From positions 1 through 9,528 of the forward strand of contig DVJH01000171.1 in assembly GCA_018710795.1 (NCBI GenBank): a DNA stretch of 9,528 nt, given 5' to 3'. Both the position numbers and the translations under genes were made by a program. Position 1 is the first letter of the stretch; each line of letters starts with the position of its first letter. The notes beneath the pieces are model-generated. The model was not told the DNA's origin and did no database searches. It saw only the letters and a program-made list of their open reading frames with translations. The stretch is from Candidatus Galligastranaerophilus gallistercoris (GTDB lineage: Bacteria > Cyanobacteriota > Vampirovibrionia > Gastranaerophilales > Gastranaerophilaceae). Of this stretch, positions 5,896-9,528 are shown piece by piece.

Positions 5896-7635
5896 ATGAC
5901 AAACAAAATAGTAATTTCTGAACGCGACAGTATAGCTGCCGTAATGGAAGACAACAAAGTCTCCGAATTTTTTATTACAAAAGGTGATGTTTTATTGGGC
6001 GATGTTTATCTCTCGGTTGTAGACAACGTTCTTCCGAGTATCGAAGCGGCATTTGTGGATGTCGGTATGCCCGATAAAATGGGTTTTATTCACACCGATG
6101 ACATTATGGGGAAAGGAACTTTAAGCGAAAAAGTTAAGCCCAAACAAAAGCTCATCGTACAGGTTGTAAAAGAACCCACGGGACATAAAGGACCAAGAGT
6201 TACCACATCTTTAAGCCTTCCCGGAAGATTTCTCGTATTATTGCCCGATGAAACGGGAATTAACGTTTCAAGAAAAATTGTTTCCGGCAAAGAAAGAGCA
6301 AGGTTAAAATCAATCGTAAGCCTTCTGAAACCCGTAGGCGTAGGGGTTATCGTAAGAACCGAAGCGGAAGGGCAATCGGATGCGGAAATTCAGGAAGATA
6401 TGGAAATGCTTCTTGAAAAATGGAATTCGATAGTAACCGCAGCCGATACATCAAATCCCCCCTGCCTTTTATACAGAGATCAGGACCTTTTATATAAAGT
6501 TATAAGAGAAGCTTGCAGCGAAGAAACCGATGAAATCATAGTAGATACATCTTTTGCGCTGCACAGAACCACTCAATTATTACAGCACTGGAATATGAAA
6601 GTTAAAGTTTCCATGCATAAAGGAAACGACCCTCTGCTTGTTGCCGAAGGCGTAAGCAAAGAAATTCAAAATGCGCTTCAAACAAAAGTAAATCTTCCTT
6701 TGGGCGGATATCTTTTTATTCAGCAAACGGAAGCCCTGACCGTTATAGACGTTAACTCGGGCAAATTTACAAGCTCGGGGTCCCAAGCGGAAACGATATT
6801 AAAAACAAACCTTCAAGCCGCAGATGAAATCGCAAGACAATTAAAATTAAGAAACATAGGCGGTATGGTTGTTGTCGATTTTATCGACATGGCAACAAGG
6901 GAAGATAAATTAAAGCTCCTTGAATATTTTGAACTGGCGCTTGAAAAAGACAAAGCAAAACCGCAAATCGGGCAATTATCGGATCTGGGGCTTGTTGAGC
7001 TTACAAGACACAGACAGGGTCAAAGTATCTCCGAGATATTTACCAAAAAATGCGATAAATGCCAGGGACAAGGCTTTATAATAGAAGATTTAAAATTTAT
7101 GTCCGGTCTTCAAACGGGCGAGCAAAGGGCAAAAATAAATAAAATTAAAGGACCCTTCAACCAGAATAACAACCAGAAAAATAACAATAACAATAACTTC
7201 CAAAAATTTAAAAACAAAAACGACAGAAAAGATTTCAAAAACAATAAATTTAACCAGCAGGAAAACAATCAAAACAATAAAAAAGAACAGGGAGAATTAG
7301 CCCCCGAAGTTCAGGAAGTTATGAACCTTATTATGCAGGATAATATTGAAGACCAAGCAAAAACCGATGAAATTCGAATTGAAAATAAAAACGAAGTTCA
7401 AACGGAAATTCAAACTTTAAATAACGATGAAAAACAGGCAGGCGCAGAAGAAACCAAAAAACCTCAAAGAGTTTCAAGAAAAGCAAAAAAAGCGGTTAAA
7501 AAGGAACAAAAACTAACAGAGGGTGGTGCGCCCGAAACAAAAGAAACGGAAGCGCAGCCTGCAATCGAAGAAGAAAAACCAAAAAAAAGAACAAGAAAAC
7601 CTTCCTCAAGAAAGGCTAAAAAAGCAGATGAATAA
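5896..7635 (+). CDS. rne: Ribonuclease E/G, cyanobacterial type
   Basis: Endoribonuclease that cuts single-stranded AU-rich RNA, for mRNA decay and rRNA or tRNA processing. 579 residues. An S1 RNA-binding domain spans about 35-125 (GDVYLSVVDNVLPSIEAAFV, then GFIHTDD). The catalytic DNase I-like domain carries Asp285 in VIDVNSG and Asp328 in VVDFIDM, 43 residues apart as in the E. coli pair Asp303/Asp346. CDKC (386-389) is the zinc link that joins dimers, also at the E. coli spacing. After residue 400 the protein is disordered: Asn/Lys-rich (419-465), acidic (466-520), then Lys/Arg-rich to the end (KPKKRTRKPSSRKAKK). That is short for RNase E but longer than RNase G, as in Cyanobacteria. AAGGA (5884-5888) lies seven bases before the ATG. 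The next gene overlaps its stop by eight bases. Confidence 0.95.
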   Translation: MTNKIVISERDSIAAVMEDNKVSEFFITKGDVLLGDVYLSVVDNVLPSIEAAFVDVGMPDKMGFIHTDDIMGKGTLSEKVKPKQKLIVQVVKEPTGHKGPRVTTSLSLPGRFLVLLPDETGINVSRKIVSGKERARLKSIVSLLKPVGVGVIVRTEAEGQSDAEIQEDMEMLLEKWNSIVTAADTSNPPCLLYRDQDLLYKVIREACSEETDEIIVDTSFALHRTTQLLQHWNMKVKVSMHKGNDPLLVAEGVSKEIQNALQTKVNLPLGGYLFIQQTEALTVIDVNSGKFTSSGSQAETILKTNLQAADEIARQLKLRNIGGMVVVDFIDMATREDKLKLLEYFELALEKDKAKPQIGQLSDLGLVELTRHRQGQSISEIFTKKCDKCQGQGFIIEDLKFMSGLQTGEQRAKINKIKGPFNQNNNQKNNNNNNFQKFKNKNDRKDFKNNKFNQQENNQNNKKEQGELAPEVQEVMNLIMQDNIEDQAKTDEIRIENKNEVQTEIQTLNNDEKQAGAEETKKPQRVSRKAKKAVKKEQKLTEGGAPETKETEAQPAIEEEKPKKRTRKPSSRKAKKADE

Positions 7636-8089
7636 AATCGTCATAACAATATTATTATGTCTGTTTTGTTTAATTCCAAGCGCAAAGGCATATTCATATC
7701 CGGATAACATACAGGCAAACAATGCCTCCGTTTTGGATGAAAACGTAGATGAAGCGATCAATAATTCGACAAAAGAAATTACAACGCCCCATGTCGAAGA
7801 TATCAAGGTAATGACACCGAACGCAAACAAAGAACTCAAAAATGAAGTCGTAAGGGACACCGATAACGAATTAAAATTTACCGTCAAAAAATTTCTGTTT
7901 GCAATGTTCGGCGTCGCATTATCTTCCGTCATTATATTTCTTGTCTTAACGATTATGAATAAAATGACGTTTATGCAAAACCTGAAAGCGGCAAAAAACG
8001 AGGATGACGAATCACTAATAAAAGACGAAATCGTAATTCCCTCGGGCGAAAATGATGCACTGAAAATATTTTTTGAAAAGACAAGATAA
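7628..8089 (+). CDS. Exported single-pass membrane protein, unknown function
   Basis: I do not recognise this 153-residue protein. The start chosen (MNKIVITILL) gives a textbook signal peptide: Lys3, a hydrophobic core (4-16), and a signal peptidase I site SAKA-YS after residue 21. A polar, Asn/Asp-rich segment (22-86) should lie outside the inner membrane. One membrane helix follows (about 88-110, FLFAMFGVALSSVIIFLVLTIM) and then a charged cytoplasmic tail (111-153). A longer in-frame start at 7523 exists, but it would only add a Lys/Arg-rich out-of-frame reading of the rne tail and hide the signal peptide. The chosen ATG overlaps the rne stop by eight bases; GAAAGG lies about thirteen bases upstream, so coupling to rne translation is likely. 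A terminator follows seven bases after the stop. Confidence 0.82.
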   Translation: MNKIVITILLCLFCLIPSAKAYSYPDNIQANNASVLDENVDEAINNSTKEITTPHVEDIKVMTPNANKELKNEVVRDTDNELKFTVKKFLFAMFGVALSSVIIFLVLTIMNKMTFMQNLKAAKNEDDESLIKDEIVIPSGENDALKIFFEKTR

Positions 8090-8095
8090 AATAAA

Positions 8096-8117
8096 AAAGG
8101 CTGCAAAAGCAGCCTTT
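8096..8117. terminator. Bidirectional intrinsic terminator
   Basis: AAAGGCTGC (8096-8104) and GCAGCCTTT (8109-8117) form a perfect nine-pair stem with an AAAA loop. On the minus strand the stem runs straight into a long U-rich tail (TTTTTTATTTTATC), so it should work well for the cysteine-rich gene. On the plus strand the tail is only TTTAAATTT, so it is a weaker stop for the rne transcript. Confidence 0.85.
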
Positions 8118-8158
8118 AAATTTGGTGTTACAAAAAATGAAAGGAGAACTTTATTGAA

Positions 8159-8413
8159 CTACACGGCATAATTGCCGTTATCAAGCAATGAAACATCGGG
8201 TTTAATATTTTGTCTTATCAATTCTTTTATAACCTTGGGCATCTGGCATACGAAAGAATATTTTGTTTTATTAATGGAACACTTGGTGCAGTCGCAATTT
8301 ATACTGTAACATTCAAGCGCCTGCAGCGTCCAATTTTTAATCAAAGAATCCGAAATACAGCCGTTTGTCTGCGGAACAAAAATCTCCGTACCGTTAGAAA
8401 CTTCTTTTGACAT
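8159..8413 (-). CDS. Small cysteine-rich protein, possibly metal-binding
   Basis: 84 residues, function not recognised. Six cysteines lie at residues 19, 35, 40, 42, 45 and 56. The core CYSINCDCTKC (35-45) followed by a CQM at 56-58 suggests a zinc or iron-sulfur site, although it is not a ferredoxin or standard zinc-ribbon spacing. A helix-like segment after it (VIKELIRQNIKPDVSLL) resembles a small binding domain. No signal peptide or membrane helix, so probably cytoplasmic. I chose the ATG at 8413 (MSKEVSNG), with AAGGTG about twelve bases upstream; a GTG five codons earlier keeps the frame open but has no ribosome binding site. It stands alone, convergent with the membrane-protein gene, and ends at the shared terminator. 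I see no convincing promoter in the 182 bases upstream. Confidence 0.72.
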   Translation of the reverse strand: MSKEVSNGTEIFVPQTNGCISDSLIKNWTLQALECYSINCDCTKCSINKTKYSFVCQMPKVIKELIRQNIKPDVSLLDNGNYAV

Positions 8414-8535
8414 ATTAATCACGCCCACCTTAACATTCTCAGTTTAGCCCATGTAAATATTAATTTTCATCCTTTAAAAGTATGAGATTTATAAATATAA
8501 CTTTTGTAAAAAACGTTAATAAAAGCCTATTGCAT

Positions 8536-8563
8536 TTGATATTTATGCTAAAATCTCTATATT
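8536..8563 (+). promoter_or_regulatory. Candidate promoter of the glycosyltransferase gene
   Basis: TTGATA (8536-8541), a 16-base spacer and TATATT (8558-8563) lie 33-60 bases before the ATG. An overlapping extended -10 element, TGCTAAAAT (8546-8554), is an alternative without a good -35 box. A start near 8570 would leave a leader of about 25 bases. Confidence 0.4.
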
Positions 8564-8595
8564 AAATTATTATGATGTGATTTAATCGGGGAGTC

Positions 8596-9528
8596 ATGAA
8601 AGACAGAGTAACGCTATTATTTATTTTATGCTTTCTTATGGCATTTTTAATAGTATTCCAAAATTACTTTAATACAATCTGGGCAATTATTTTTCTTATT
8701 CTTTTTATGTCCTTGTATATGATTTACATGTATATAGCCGTAAAGCACCAGAGAAGAAAATTAAGAAAAAGCCCTCTTAAATATAACGAAAAATTTACTC
8801 CGTTCATAAGCATTCTTATTCCCTGCCACAACGAAGCCGTGGTTATTAAAGATACAATAGAAAATATCCTTGATGTTGACTATAAAAATTACGAAATAAT
8901 AGTAATTGACGACCGCTCAACCGACAATACAAAAGATGTTTTAAAAGAAATCGAAAAAAAATACGATAAAGTTAAAATTCTTATAAGAGACAAAAACGCA
9001 TACCCCGGAAAATCCGCCGTTTTAAACGATGCCGTAAAAATCGCAAAGGGTGAAGCGTATCTTGTGTTTGACGCAGACGCCAGAATCAAGCCCGATTTTA
9101 TAAAAAAACTTTTAACCAAATTTGAAGATGAAGACATCGGCGCCGTTCAGGCAAGAAAAATCATAATTAACGCAAATCAGAATTTTTTAACCGCATGCCA
9201 GTATAACGAATACGTTATGGACACCCACCTTCAAATCGGAAGAGATGCGGTTAAAGGGGCGGTTGAATTAAGAGGCAACGGCGAATTAATTAAAAAGAAA
9301 GCGCTTGAAGATATCGGCGGCTGGAACAACGAAACAATAACGGATGATTTGGATATGTCCACAAGACTCCATATTAAAGGCTGGGATATCCGCTTTGTTC
9401 AGGATGCCTGCGTATATGAAGAAGGCGTTATAACTTTTTCGGCCCTTATACGCCAGAGAAGACGCTGGGTTGAAGGCAGCATAAGAAGATATCTTGAATA
9501 TATCTGGGATGTACTGTTCACAAGAGAT
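8596..9528 (+). CDS. Processive family 2 glycosyltransferase, membrane-bound (N-terminal part)
   Basis: The frame is open to the window end: 311 residues are visible and the C-terminal membrane helices expected for the family lie beyond. Two membrane helices come first (about 5-21 and 26-48), then a cytoplasmic GT-A domain. Motifs: PCHNE (76-80), DDRSTDNT (105-112), DADA (159-162, metal and sugar-nucleotide binding), RGNGELIKKKALEDIGGW (226-243), TDDLDMSTRL (249-258, catalytic base) and QRRRW (287-291), the Q-x-x-R-W signature of processive synthases. This layout fits cellulose, poly-N-acetylglucosamine and hyaluronan synthase relatives, which use UDP-sugars to extend a polysaccharide while moving it across the membrane. 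Polymer and donor cannot be told from this part. GGGGAG (8588-8593) precedes the ATG by only two bases, a short spacing; an in-frame stop at 8578-8580 excludes longer starts. Confidence 0.9.
   Translation, partial: MKDRVTLLFILCFLMAFLIVFQNYFNTIWAIIFLILFMSLYMIYMYIAVKHQRRKLRKSPLKYNEKFTPFISILIPCHNEAVVIKDTIENILDVDYKNYEIIVIDDRSTDNTKDVLKEIEKKYDKVKILIRDKNAYPGKSAVLNDAVKIAKGEAYLVFDADARIKPDFIKKLLTKFEDEDIGAVQARKIIINANQNFLTACQYNEYVMDTHLQIGRDAVKGAVELRGNGELIKKKALEDIGGWNNETITDDLDMSTRLHIKGWDIRFVQDACVYEEGVITFSALIRQRRRWVEGSIRRYLEYIWDVLFTRD

Noticed and set aside
7581..7588. Run of eight A near the end of rne as a programmed frameshift site joining rne to the next gene
   Set aside because: A -1 shift reaches a stop about eleven codons later, and only a +1 shift or loss of one A would enter the next gene's frame. 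The next gene has its own start and signal peptide. Poly-A is expected in this Lys-rich AT-rich tail.
7523..7630. Upstream extension of the exported membrane protein by 35 residues, overlapping the rne tail
   Set aside because: The extension is only a Lys/Arg-rich reading of the A-rich rne tail in another frame, and it would place the clear signal peptide in mid-protein.
7606..8106. 166-codon minus-strand frame opposite the exported membrane protein
   Set aside because: It is fully antisense to a gene with a clear signal peptide and membrane helix, lacks a recognisable domain, and starts inside the terminator region.
8138..8158. Six-codon plus-strand reading frame around AAAGGAG
   Set aside because: The purine-rich site lies inside the frame rather than upstream, and it follows a terminator. 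No sign of use.
8414..8428. GTG start for the cysteine-rich protein at 8428
   Set aside because: No ribosome binding site precedes it, whereas the ATG at 8413 has AAGGTG upstream.

Overview
This AT-rich window carries ten protein-coding genes, two of them cut by the window edges. I see no tRNA, rRNA, CRISPR array, insertion sequence or phage gene. The RNase E/G protein has the cyanobacterial N-terminal layout and a short basic tail, yet nothing photosynthetic is present and base composition is low in G+C. My best guess is a non-photosynthetic relative of Cyanobacteria (Melainabacteria/Vampirovibrionia, perhaps gut Gastranaerophilales). This rests on sequence memory, not on a database search. 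Low-GC Firmicutes are the main alternative.

Layout, left to right. (1) Positions 2-1589, plus strand: the 3' end of a calcineurin-like metallophosphoesterase, then, ten bases on, a cytoplasmic TPR-repeat protein. (2) Positions 1623-5498, minus strand, read right to left: ruvC, a four-helix membrane protein of unknown function, mtnA and glmS. The first three overlap by 4 and 8 bases and are surely co-transcribed. glmS has its own well-formed promoter in the 72-base gap before it. (3) Positions 5499-5895: a 397-base divergent regulatory region serving ruvC (minus) and rne (plus), with a candidate ruvC promoter, a hairpin in the ruvC leader, small inverted repeats and a hairpin in the rne leader. 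(4) Positions 5896-8089, plus strand: rne, overlapped at its stop codon by a gene for a signal-peptide-bearing single-pass membrane protein. (5) A bidirectional terminator at 8096-8117, shared with a convergent small cysteine-rich protein gene (minus strand, 8159-8413). (6) Positions 8596-9528, plus strand: the first 311 codons of a membrane-bound processive family 2 glycosyltransferase, cut by the window end.

Most of the content is housekeeping: amino sugar synthesis for the cell wall (GlmS), methionine salvage (MtnA), Holliday junction resolution (RuvC) and RNA decay (RNase E/G). The less familiar parts are the membrane protein tied to rne, the Asn/Lys-rich disordered tail of RNase E, the cysteine-rich small protein, and the membrane protein between ruvC and mtnA. 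I do not see a clearly new multi-gene system. The best candidate for new biology is the rne/membrane-protein pair together with the rne tail and leader.
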